64,000 nt of DNA from Methanomassiliicoccus luminyensis B10 (lineage in GTDB: Archaea; Thermoplasmatota; Thermoplasmata; Methanomassiliicoccales; Methanomassiliicoccaceae), in the NCBI RefSeq assembly GCF_000308215.1, contig NZ_CAJE01000003.1:1-64000 (forward strand). The letters run 5' to 3'. The translations under genes and the position numbers were made by a program. Below are positions 1 through 8,771 of this stretch, one piece after another. Below the pieces are notes generated by a model, which was not told the DNA's origin, did no database searches, and saw nothing but the letters and a program-made list of their open reading frames with translations. How positions within the stretch are numbered: position 1 is the first letter of the stretch; every line of letters begins with the position of its first letter.

Positions 1-10
1 ATCTATATTA

Positions 11-739
11 TTGCCACATAATAACGTAGTGATGTGTACTAACAACTGGATTGACCTGCAAAAACAGGTAATGGACTCTATTGAATGGAGACATGAGGTT
101 CACATTAGAAATATTGCAAGCACATATGGTGCGTTTCAACAAAACGCGATTGAGCTAGTGAAGAAATTAATTTGGTTCGAAAAATCAGATGAGGCCATTT
201 CGTTAATGGCCATTGGTAATGAAGATAAAATGTACGCCTTCTGGCACGACCTCAGGAGGCTAACATCGAACTATCTTTCGTCCATCTCGCCCCTAATAGA
301 GCAAACAAGAGCGCTCGTTAAGGAGTTTACTTCCTGCGGCTATGCCATCCAAGACTATCAAAAGAATGTGGAAAAATTCAGAACCGATCCCATCCTTCAG
401 TTTGTCCAAGACTTGAGAAATTATACTCAACACGTAGTAGGAATACCGCTAGGTTCTCAATTAAAATATGATATTGAGACTGGAAGTCATTGGTTTATTT
501 GCCTTCCTCTGGAAGAGCTTAGAGGAGCATATAAATGGAATCCATTAGCCAAACAATATCTGGAATCCCAGCAAGATGATCCTCCTCTTGTTCAGCCGAT
601 ATTATACTACACGCAGGAAACCGAAAAGTTATACCGATGGCTTTTTCCCAAAATTGATGAGACCCGGACAAAAGAGATTGAATATCTTAAAAAGATGAAT
701 AAAGAAATCCAAGATGGATTAAAAACCAACTCAGGATGA
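11..739 (+). CDS. Unrecognised protein, possibly HEPN-like; may be cut by the window edge
   Basis: A 242-residue soluble, mostly helical protein of unknown function. The frame is open to the window edge, so the 5' end may be missing; TTG at 11 or ATG at 32 are possible starts. The central stretch RNYTQH fits the Rx4-6H motif of HEPN-type nucleases and follows a long helical region, but this is only a motif-level resemblance. Its base composition is clearly more AT-rich than the genes after position 4,200, which suggests recent acquisition or a mobile-gene neighbourhood. There is no signal peptide or membrane segment. Confidence 0.55.
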   Translation: MPHNNVVMCTNNWIDLQKQVMDSIEWRHEVHIRNIASTYGAFQQNAIELVKKLIWFEKSDEAISLMAIGNEDKMYAFWHDLRRLTSNYLSSISPLIEQTRALVKEFTSCGYAIQDYQKNVEKFRTDPILQFVQDLRNYTQHVVGIPLGSQLKYDIETGSHWFICLPLEELRGAYKWNPLAKQYLESQQDDPPLVQPILYYTQETEKLYRWLFPKIDETRTKEIEYLKKMNKEIQDGLKTNSG

Positions 740-877
740 TATAAACGTTGTTTCGACTCCTCGAAGGGTTCAATCTGGCAATAATAAAAGGCAGGCCATT
801 CTAACCTGTTCCCACATTGTTTTTTAGCTAACATATGCCATATGAGATGTGAATAACAAGCTCATAGGCGGTTGAAT

Positions 878-1351
878 CTAGTTACGTATTTTGGGTGGAC
901 AATTGCCAATCTGCTTTAGGGTATAGCCGTCTCGTTCAATATGTGATGTTAGTAATCTTTTAAAATAAGCACACCAGGCGCATCGATTATCTCTTCCTAG
1001 ACCATTAATGTACAAAACAGACAACTCATTGGGCTCATCACTAATCAACTCACTCTTGGCGTCATTCACCAAGATAACGTGCGAATCTGTGTTATTTTTC
1101 AATAATCTTAACGTCTCCCACTTTACCAAATCTGTCATTTGAAATGTAAATCTGCACCTATATCCAGAATCAGGATCCCCTCCTTGATTTTTATAACGGA
1201 CAACATAGACCTTGCTATTTGGGTCCCACATTCTCTGACCTGAGCCCATACGCTCGACGTGCGGTCCTCGCTCGGTCAGGCTCCTGCAACAAGAACAATA
1301 GAGGTCACCTTCATCAGATATTATGTCACAATTCCGGCAATAGCTTTTCAA
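878..1351 (-). CDS. Unrecognised small protein with zinc-ribbon cysteines
   Basis: A 157-residue protein that I do not recognise. The N-terminus carries C5-x2-C8 and, ten residues on, C19-x2-C22, the spacing of a small zinc ribbon. A second CAWC pair lies near the C-terminus, about 30 residues from the end. No membrane segment is visible. Like its neighbour before it, the gene is AT-rich compared with the rest of the window, so the two may form an acquired patch. It is convergent with the upstream gene, with about 140 bases between them. Confidence 0.5.
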   Translation of the reverse strand: MKSYCRNCDIISDEGDLYCSCCRSLTERGPHVERMGSGQRMWDPNSKVYVVRYKNQGGDPDSGYRCRFTFQMTDLVKWETLRLLKNNTDSHVILVNDAKSELISDEPNELSVLYINGLGRDNRCAWCAYFKRLLTSHIERDGYTLKQIGNCPPKIRN

Positions 1352-1694
1352 GAACAGGGGCCTCCATATTTGGCTAGGAGATGACTAATAAATTGCATTG
1401 ATGGAAGGTATCCTTTTCATTGTTATATCGATTTCCTACGTATAAAACGCTCAAATTGCACGGAAGTCCGTTGATGTAAGTTTTCAATTTACTGGATGGT
1501 CATTTTGAAGTCTAGATAGGCTCGAAATGAACTAGCCTGATGAAAGAGAAAGAAAAACCTCACCAATACTGGGAGGCAATAGGTTTGTCAGACTGGCTCT
1601 GCGTTCTATCGAAATAATTGAATTTCAATTCTCATCATCTGGCTCAGATGAAGAGTGGTCCCGGCTGAGCCCACTCATCACTCTATCCAGATAA
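1352..1694. other. Intergenic region without recognised features
   Basis: AT-rich spacer of about 340 bases between two minus-strand genes. It should hold the promoter of the zinc-ribbon gene. I see no RNA gene, repeat or convincing small ORF. Confidence 0.4.
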
Positions 1695-2354
1695 CTATTT
1701 TTGGTCCATCCAACCCCTTATTGTGTCTAAGCACAACCTCAAATCATTGCCCTCATGAACGACTTCGCCCATCGTGGAAGCGTACTCGTCGGTAGGATTG
1801 AACGCTATGGAGTGTTCGGACTCTAGGAACATGCATACATCATTACAGCTATCCCCAACTGCCACGGTCTCTTCCTTGGATATGTTGAATTCCTTCATCC
1901 AGTAATGAAGACACTTTTCCTTTCCCAGATAGCTCACTTTCCGAACGTAGTTTGGCACCAAGTATCCGTCCGGACTGATCTCAAACCAGTTGGCCCTCCA
2001 ATCATGGAACTTGACCTTTTCCCCAATCCATCGGGCTAGGGGCTCTGCACCGGCAGAAATGATGACGCACTTGACTCCAAATGATGTAAGCGTTGATATG
2101 CACTCCTGGACCCCCGTCCTGAGGTGGGTATTGCGGATAATGGCGTCCTCAATCTCTCGGGCGGTCAAACCAGGGTGCGCGTTTATTATTTCTCTAAGGT
2201 TAGACGCCGCCCACTCATCCTGGTTGATATGCCCTTCCGTGTACAATTGATAGTAGGGTTTGGGGTCATGATCATAAATGCGGAAGAGCGTATCCCACGA
2301 ACTGGCCTCCTGGGTAAGTGTGCCGTCCATATCAAATGCCACTAGCTTGATCAC
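1695..2354 (-). CDS. HAD-superfamily phosphatase, phosphoserine-phosphatase-like
   Basis: A 219-residue haloacid-dehalogenase-fold phosphatase. Motif I is DMDGTLT near the N-terminus (nucleophile Asp and acid/base Asp), motif II is the Ser in IISAG, and motif IV is GDSCND, which binds Mg2+. The overall arrangement resembles the SerB / phosphoserine phosphatase-like branch, but the substrate cannot be fixed from sequence. GTG at 2354 is chosen as start because GAGGGGG lies just upstream and the protein then begins VIKLVAFDMDG, as usual for the family; ATG at 2378 would add eight residues. It stands alone, with no obvious operon partner. Confidence 0.75.
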   Translation of the reverse strand: MIKLVAFDMDGTLTQEASSWDTLFRIYDHDPKPYYQLYTEGHINQDEWAASNLREIINAHPGLTAREIEDAIIRNTHLRTGVQECISTLTSFGVKCVIISAGAEPLARWIGEKVKFHDWRANWFEISPDGYLVPNYVRKVSYLGKEKCLHYWMKEFNISKEETVAVGDSCNDVCMFLESEHSIAFNPTDEYASTMGEVVHEGNDLRLCLDTIRGWMDQK

Positions 2355-2769
2355 GGTCCCCCTCAAACGGATGGCCATACGTAACGGTTGGAGAAATAGA
2401 TATCGAACTAGGGCGAGACAGCAGGGGTTGCGCAATTGACTTCAGATGATTGACATTGATACATCATTGGCTTTGTTGAAAGTAGAAAAAGGTTCATCGA
2501 GCTGGCCTTTATAGCCAGTTCGTCAAGGAACATGCGATTGTATGCTTCATCGACGTTGGTGAACGCAGGGCAGCTCGCGAGCGGCAGTATGCCGTGTACG
2601 GCCGCAAGGCCCATTTGCATGCCCTCATGCCATAAGGCGCACTATTGCTTGACGAGACACATAGCTCCATCGACCATTGGATGATATCTAGTCGATCCCC
2701 ATCTTTGGCAGTCGGACGATACGATATTAGTTGCCTCGCCGTTTTCGATTCGATCAGGAAAGGAACATC

Positions 2770-3822
2770 ATGGAACATTATGATGTCATCGTTGTCGGGG
2801 GAGGACCGGCCGGGTCATCGGTTGCCAGTCGGCTCAGGATCGATGGCCCCATCAAGAATGTCCTGCTGATCGAATGCAGGGAGAAGGACGACTTCGGTAG
2901 ATACCATGAGATGTGCGGGGAGGGCGTTAGTTTAAAGTGCCTGACCGAGGCGCACGTCGATAGCTCCGAGCTCATCAAGAACTATATTAGTGGAGCTGTG
3001 GAGCGTTGGCCCGGCGGGATCACTTTAAGCGCTAACATGGACGGAGCGGTCATCGACAGGAGCAAGCTGATAGCCGCGCTCCGAGCACCATTCCTGGCAA
3101 TGGGTGGAGAGGCAAGGACGGGGAGGGTCCATTCGGTCCGTCGTTCGGGCAAGGGATATATAGTGAGCTGCGGTGAAGAAGACATCCATTGCGACTATCT
3201 GGTGGGGGCTGATGGCGCCCACTCCGTCGTCCGTCGAGATCTTTTCGAGATCGAACCGCCGGTCTACATGAACGTTGTACAATATGTCGTCGATCGATCG
3301 ATGGAGAACCGATTCTTTTTCTTCTTTGATGAGCGGTACAAGGGCAAGTACCGATGGGAATTCCCGTCCGGGAATCATACCAAAGTGGGATTTCCACTGG
3401 GGCCCGATCCACCTCCTTGTGAGGTATTGCAAAAACAGAACCGGACCATTCCCATCGGCCCGCTGGAACGGATTGTTAAGGGGCGAGCCTGCTTGGTATG
3501 GGACGCTGCTTCGCAAGCTAACCCAGTAACATTCGGAGGCATAATGAATGGATTGACCGCAGGAAGGATGGCCGCGGAGGCGATAATGAATGAGAACCTC
3601 GAGCTGTACCAAAACAACTGGCCCCAGTCGCCGCTGGCCGACCCCTGCTTCTATGAAACGTATCAGTTGATGAGGGCAATGCCGAATGATATGATGCGGG
3701 GATTGGTCGAACCATTCCGATATGGCCCCAACATGACGGCCATCATGAGAGAATTGATGAACAACCAGGGCTTCAGACCATTCTATCGGAGCCATGTCCG
3801 TAAGCTGGAACATGGGTGGTAA
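2770..3822 (+). CDS. Geranylgeranyl-reductase-family FAD flavoprotein
   Basis: A 350-residue flavoprotein of the geranylgeranyl reductase family. It has an N-terminal Rossmann FAD motif VVGGGPAGSS, the family's CGEG segment near residue 48, and a second FAD motif around VGADGAHSVVR. Members saturate archaeal lipid side chains or reduce isoprenoid quinone-like tails. This one is more divergent than the second copy at 27,660: the usual GDAAG near the C-terminal third is replaced by WDAASQANPVTFGG. The substrate is therefore uncertain. ATG 2770 follows CAGGAAAGG and gives the standard MEHYDVIVVGGG start. It is a single gene. Confidence 0.75.
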   Translation: MEHYDVIVVGGGPAGSSVASRLRIDGPIKNVLLIECREKDDFGRYHEMCGEGVSLKCLTEAHVDSSELIKNYISGAVERWPGGITLSANMDGAVIDRSKLIAALRAPFLAMGGEARTGRVHSVRRSGKGYIVSCGEEDIHCDYLVGADGAHSVVRRDLFEIEPPVYMNVVQYVVDRSMENRFFFFFDERYKGKYRWEFPSGNHTKVGFPLGPDPPPCEVLQKQNRTIPIGPLERIVKGRACLVWDAASQANPVTFGGIMNGLTAGRMAAEAIMNENLELYQNNWPQSPLADPCFYETYQLMRAMPNDMMRGLVEPFRYGPNMTAIMRELMNNQGFRPFYRSHVRKLEHGW

Positions 3823-4194
3823 CCCAATATCGATCATCGTTCAGTCCACAGCATCATACCGATGCCGGTGTGAAACATGTGGTCTTCCAATATGTAATAA
3901 CGGATTTCAAACAGTCAGCCATCTCTGAATTGGATCGGTTTTTGTTGGAGGACCACACGGTCAGCTCGCGAGCGGTAAACCAAGCGCGAGTTGCCCACTG
4001 GCCGACCCAAAGTTCCTCTTGGTCGCATGAACGGGCACATCCAAGACCTCACCCGGATATTCCCCCCTCGTACTCCTGGGACCTGAATCTGTACAACATC
4101 ATTGTACAAATGCATTATAGCCGGGTCGGCGCTCGGATTCACTCGGGATTCACTCAGAGAATGCCTTAGTGATCATGTTTGTGGGGGCGCGGTT
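3823..4194. other. Spacer upstream of the kdp locus
   Basis: About 370 bases, presumably containing the kdp promoter. A short tandem duplication (GGATTCACTC, twice around 4135-4156) is visible. No riboswitch, RNA gene or convincing small protein was recognised. Confidence 0.35.
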
Positions 4195-6320
4195 GTGGAG
4201 GACACCAAACCGAGGAAGAGGTCGCGAGCCGTAAGCAAGGAGGAGCACAAGCGGATAAGGCGCTGGGCCGTAAAGCAATCCTTGATCAAACTGGACCCCC
4301 GGCACACCATAAGGAACCCTGTGATGTTCGTGGTGGAGATGGGCAGCGTCATAACCACGCTGCTCTTTTTCCAAGCCTTGTTCTGGACCGGGGAAGCTTC
4401 GCCTCTGTTCATCGGCCTGGTCTCGCTGTGGCTCTGGTTCACGGTGGTCTTCGCCAACTACTCCGAGGCCCTCGCCGAGGGCAGGGGCAAGGCGCAGGCC
4501 GACTCCCTTCGAAGCATGCGGACCGCCATCCCGGCCAAAAAATTGAGAGAAGGATATGCGGTCTCCCGGGGAGTTCAGCCCACCGATCCGGACATCACCT
4601 CCGTCCCCTCGACCCGCCTCCGCAAGAACGATCTGTTCTACGTCCAGGCCGGGGACTTCATCCCCGTCGACGGCGAGGTGGTGGAGGGCGCATCCTCGGT
4701 CGACGAGAGCGCCATCACCGGAGAGAGCGCGCCGGTGATCAGGGAATCGGGAGGGGACCGCAGCGCGGTCACCGGGGGCACCCGCATACTCTCCGACTGG
4801 CTGATCGTCAGGGCGGCCGCGGACCCGGGAGAAGGGTTCATGGACAAGATGATCTCCCTCATCGAAGGGGCCAAGAGGCAGAAGACCCCCAACGAGATCG
4901 CTCTGAACACCCTGCTCATCGGCCTTACCGCCATCTTCATCATCGTCTGTGCGACCCTTCTCCCATTCTCCATCTACGGCGTCCACGTGGCCGGACAGGG
5001 CAGCCCGGCCACCATTACGGTCCTCATCGCCCTGCTGGTCTGCCTTGCCCCCACCACCATCAGCGGGCTCCTCAGCGCCGTCGGCATTGCGGGGATGGAC
5101 CGCCTCATCCAGAAGAACGTGCTCGCTTTCTCCGGGCAGGCCATCGAGGCGGCCGGGGACGTGGACGTGCTCCTCCTGGACAAGACCGGGACCATCACCT
5201 TCGGCAACCGGCAGGCAGTGGAGTTCATCGCCGGAGAGGGCCAGGACGTCCAGAGGATCGCGGAATATGCCCTTCTTTCCTCGCTCTCCGACGAGACCCC
5301 GGAAGGACGCAGCATCGTCGCCCTGGCCATAGAAAAATATGGCCTGGCGGAACGGAAGCAGGAGATAGAGAACGATCGCTCGGAGATGCAGTTCATGCCC
5401 TTCAGCGCCCACACCAGGATGAGCGGCGTGGACTATCGCGGCGATACCATCCGCAAGGGGGCGGCCAGCGCCATACTGGGGCGGGCCGAGAGCCCTCGCC
5501 AGGAACTCCCGGGGAAGCTGTCCAAGGAGATTGACCGCATCGCCCGTTCGGGAGGCACGCCCCTAGTGATCGCGGTGAACGACCACCCCGTGGGGGTGAT
5601 CCACCTCAAGGACGTCATCAAGCCAGGGATGAAGGAGCGTTTCGCCCAGCTCCGCCGCATGGGCATACAGACGGTAATGATAACCGGCGACAACAAGTTG
5701 ACCGCGGCGGCCATCGCGGCGGAGGCGGGAGTGGATGATTTCCTGGCCGAAGCGACGCCGGAGAACAAGCTGAAGCTCATCCGCAAGTACCAGGCCGATG
5801 GGCGGCTGGTGGCCATGACTGGGGACGGGACCAACGACGCTCCCGCGCTGGCCCAAGCGGACGTGGCGGTGGCCATGAACAGCGGGACGCAGCCTGCCCG
5901 GGAGGCCGCCAACATGGTCGACCTGGACAGTGACCCGACCAAGCTCATCGAAGTGGTGGAGACGGGGAAACAGCTCCTGATGACCCGGGGGGCGCTCACC
6001 ACCTTCAGCATCACCAATGACGTCGCCAAGTATTTCGCCATCGTGCCGGCGGCGTTCGTGGGTATCTATCAGGCACTAGACAAGTTGAACTTCATGGGGC
6101 TGCACTCGGCCATTCTTTCCGCGGTCATATTCAATGCCATCATCATCATGCTGCTGATCCCGCTTGCCCTCCGGGGGGTCCGTACCGGTCCCTCACCGCG
6201 GCGGAGTCCCTGCGCAGAAACATGCTGGTCTATGGCCTGGGCGGCCTGATCGTGCCGTTCGTGGGGATAAAGCTCATCGACATGATGCTGGCCGCTGTGG
6301 GGCTGGGGGTGGGAGCATGA
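4195..6320 (+). CDS. kdpB: Potassium-transporting P-type ATPase subunit KdpB, with apparent frameshift near the 3' end
   Basis: Catalytic subunit of the KdpFABC high-affinity K+ pump, a membrane P-type ATPase. Seen: TGES actuator motif, phosphorylation motif [11 protein letters not shown] and [10 protein letters not shown] hinge motifs, and several hydrophobic segments. GTG 4195 gives a protein beginning shortly before the family block [20 protein letters not shown]. The open frame stops at 6249, but the KdpB C-terminus ([16 protein letters not shown]...) continues in another frame and ends at TGA 6318-6320, overlapping the next ATG. One base is missing around 6173-6183, next to a run of six G. 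Restoring it gives a normal length of about 708 residues. It may be a sequencing error or a real lesion. Confidence 0.9.
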
Positions 6321-8767
6321 ACGGAAATATGAACAGAAGAGGGCCGGCGACCAGGATCGCCGATTTCACCCGGTCCACGTTCAGAGCGCTGAGGGAGCAG
6401 GCCCGGCCGGCGGCGTTCCTCTTCCTCCTCCTAATGCTGATCACCGGGGTAGCCTACCCCCTGCTAGTAACGGGAGTGGCTCAGGTGGTCTTTCCCCACC
6501 AGGCCAATGGCTCCCAGATAGTGCAGGACGGCACGGTGGTGGGTTCCGAGCTCATCGGCCAACCCTTCAGTGACCCCCGGTACTTCTGGGGGCGGCCCTC
6601 GGCCACCCCCGGGTTCGAGTACAACGCGTCCCTATCCAGCGGGTCCAACTACGGCCCCGACAACACCAAGCTGACCGAGGTCGCGCAGGCGAGGATCGCC
6701 GCGCTGCATGCCGTGGACCCCAACAATACCTTGCCCATACCTTCGGACCTGGTCACTGCCTCGGCCAGCGGGCTGGACCCCCATATAAGCGTGGCCGGCG
6801 CGGAATACCAGCTGTCCAGGGTGGCCCGGGAGCGCAACATGAGCGAGGAGGTCATCCAAGCGCTAGTGGATCAGAACACCGAAGGCCGCCAGTTCGACCT
6901 GCTGGGAGAGAGGACGGTCAACGTCCTGAAATTAAATCTCGCCCTGGACGAGCTGCAGGCCCAGGGCGGCGAGGGCGAGAGCACCGGAGTGAAAGCGGTG
7001 CCTGCCACCGACGAGAGGGTGCTGGGAATGACCACTACGGACTGGCTCTTCCTGGCCATGCTGGCGGCCTTGCTGCTGATCGGCGGCCCTTTCGTGGGGA
7101 GGCTGATCGCCGCGGCCTATGACGGGAAGCCCGGCCGGATGTCCGAGGCCATATCCAGGATAGAGCCGCGCCTCTACCGGTGGTCCAAGATCGGGAATGA
7201 GGGGATGAGCTGGAGGATGTACGCGCTCTCCATGCTCCTGTTCAACCTCATCGGCTTCCTCTTCCTCATGGCCGTCATGCTCCTCCAGCCGTATCTGCCG
7301 TTCAATCCCGACGGCATGGGCCCGGTATCACTGGACACCGCGTTCAATACCGCGGTCAGCTTCGTCACCAACACCAACTGGCAGTCCTATACGGGGGAGA
7401 CGACCATGAGCTATTTCACCCAGATGGTCGGCCTCACCGTTCAGAACTTCCTCTCCGCGGCCACTGGCCTGGCGGTCCTCATAGCCCTAGTGCGGGGCAT
7501 AAGGCAGAGGACGGCCAAGGACCTGGGTAACTTCTGGAAGGACGTCACCCGGGCCACGCTGATACTGCTCCCCATCGCCTTCGTCCTGGCCCTCGTCCTG
7601 GTCTCCCAGGGCTGCGTGCAGACGCTGGACGGTTCGATCTCCGCCCAGCTGCTGGAGCCGGTGACCGACTCGGGAGGCAACGTGATAACGGTGCAGACCA
7701 TACCGGTCGGACCGGTGGCCTCGCAGGAGGCCATCAAGCTGCTCGGCACCAATGGAGGGGGCTTCTTCAACACTAACTCGGCCCATCCGTTCGAGAACCC
7801 TACGCCATTGTCCAACCTGCTGGAGATCTTCGCCCTCATGCTCATCCCCATAGGTGTGGTCTTCGCCTTCGGGGAGATGGTCAAGGACCGCCGGCAGGGA
7901 ATGGTCCTTCTGATAGCGATGATCGTGATCTTCGCCGCGTTCCTGGGCCTGGCGATATGGGCGGAGGGAGGGGGCAACCCTGCGCTGGATGGCCTAGGGG
8001 TATCGCAGATCGCCAATGGTCTCCAGCCCGGGGGCAACATGGAAGGCAAGGAGGTGAGGTTCGGGGTGGTGCCCTCGTGCACCTTCGCCGTGGCTACCAC
8101 CTCCACTTCCACCGGGGCAGTGAACTCCATGCACGACTCCTATACGGCGCTGGGAGGCATGGCCCCCTTGCTCCTGATGCAGTTCGGCGAAGTGGTCTTC
8201 GGAGGGGTCGGCTCCGGCCTCGCTGGGATGCTGGTGTTCGTGCTCATCGCGGTGTTCATAGCCGGCCTGATGATCGGCCGGATGCCCGATTACCTGGGAA
8301 AGAAGATCGGACCCCATGAGATGAAGCTGTGCACCATCATCGTACTGATCCCGATCACCATAGTCCTGGTGGGAACGGCGCTCGCGGTCATGCTGCCCGA
8401 GGGAAGGGCGGGGCCTCTCAATCCCGGACCGCATGGGTTCACGGAGATACTGTACGCCCTCACCTCGGCCGCCAACAACAACGGGAGCGCCTTCGCCGGC
8501 CTCACCGCCGGCACTCCATTTTACAACTGCATCCTGGCCATCGCCATGCTCCTGGGCCGGTTCCCGGTCCTGGTCCTGATCCTGGCCCTGGCCGGGGCAC
8601 TGAGCGAGAAGAACATCGTGCCGCCGAACCCCGGCTCGCTGCCCACACACACCCCATTGTTCATAGCCTGGTTGATCGGCGTGGTAGTGATCCTCGGGGC
8701 GCTAAGTTATTTCCTCGCCTTGGCATTAGGGCCCATCGTAGAGTTCTTGATGATGGGAGGGGGGTGA
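6317..8767 (+). CDS. kdpCA: KdpC-KdpA fusion protein, potassium-transporting ATPase
   Basis: An 816-residue protein joining two Kdp subunits normally made separately. Residues 1-225 are KdpC: one N-terminal membrane helix (AAFLFLLLMLITGVAYPLL), then an extracytoplasmic domain with FSDPRYFWGRPSA and SGLDPHIS. After a short Gly/Glu-rich linker, residues about 240-816 are KdpA, complete with its K+-filter segments: TNTNWQSYTGE, GTNGGGFFNTNSAHPFENP and TSAANNNGSAFAG. The start ATG overlaps the restored kdpB stop (ATGA). The gene order B-CA-D differs from the usual A-B-C. Fusing the external KdpC C-terminus to an external KdpA N-terminus is topologically possible. No kdpF is seen. Confidence 0.92.
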   Translation: MNGNMNRRGPATRIADFTRSTFRALREQARPAAFLFLLLMLITGVAYPLLVTGVAQVVFPHQANGSQIVQDGTVVGSELIGQPFSDPRYFWGRPSATPGFEYNASLSSGSNYGPDNTKLTEVAQARIAALHAVDPNNTLPIPSDLVTASASGLDPHISVAGAEYQLSRVARERNMSEEVIQALVDQNTEGRQFDLLGERTVNVLKLNLALDELQAQGGEGESTGVKAVPATDERVLGMTTTDWLFLAMLAALLLIGGPFVGRLIAAAYDGKPGRMSEAISRIEPRLYRWSKIGNEGMSWRMYALSMLLFNLIGFLFLMAVMLLQPYLPFNPDGMGPVSLDTAFNTAVSFVTNTNWQSYTGETTMSYFTQMVGLTVQNFLSAATGLAVLIALVRGIRQRTAKDLGNFWKDVTRATLILLPIAFVLALVLVSQGCVQTLDGSISAQLLEPVTDSGGNVITVQTIPVGPVASQEAIKLLGTNGGGFFNTNSAHPFENPTPLSNLLEIFALMLIPIGVVFAFGEMVKDRRQGMVLLIAMIVIFAAFLGLAIWAEGGGNPALDGLGVSQIANGLQPGGNMEGKEVRFGVVPSCTFAVATTSTSTGAVNSMHDSYTALGGMAPLLLMQFGEVVFGGVGSGLAGMLVFVLIAVFIAGLMIGRMPDYLGKKIGPHEMKLCTIIVLIPITIVLVGTALAVMLPEGRAGPLNPGPHGFTEILYALTSAANNNGSAFAGLTAGTPFYNCILAIAMLLGRFPVLVLILALAGALSEKNIVPPNPGSLPTHTPLFIAWLIGVVVILGALSYFLALALGPIVEFLMMGGG

Positions 8768-8771
8768 ACCG

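Noticed and set aside
4135-4156. Tandem GGATTCACTC duplication
   Set aside because: Two copies of ten bases, no palindrome and no clear promoter link; may be chance.
4150-5412. 420-codon minus-strand open frame over kdpB
   Set aside because: It mirrors kdpB codons in a high-GC gene, has a low-complexity Gly/Asp/Arg composition and no family match.
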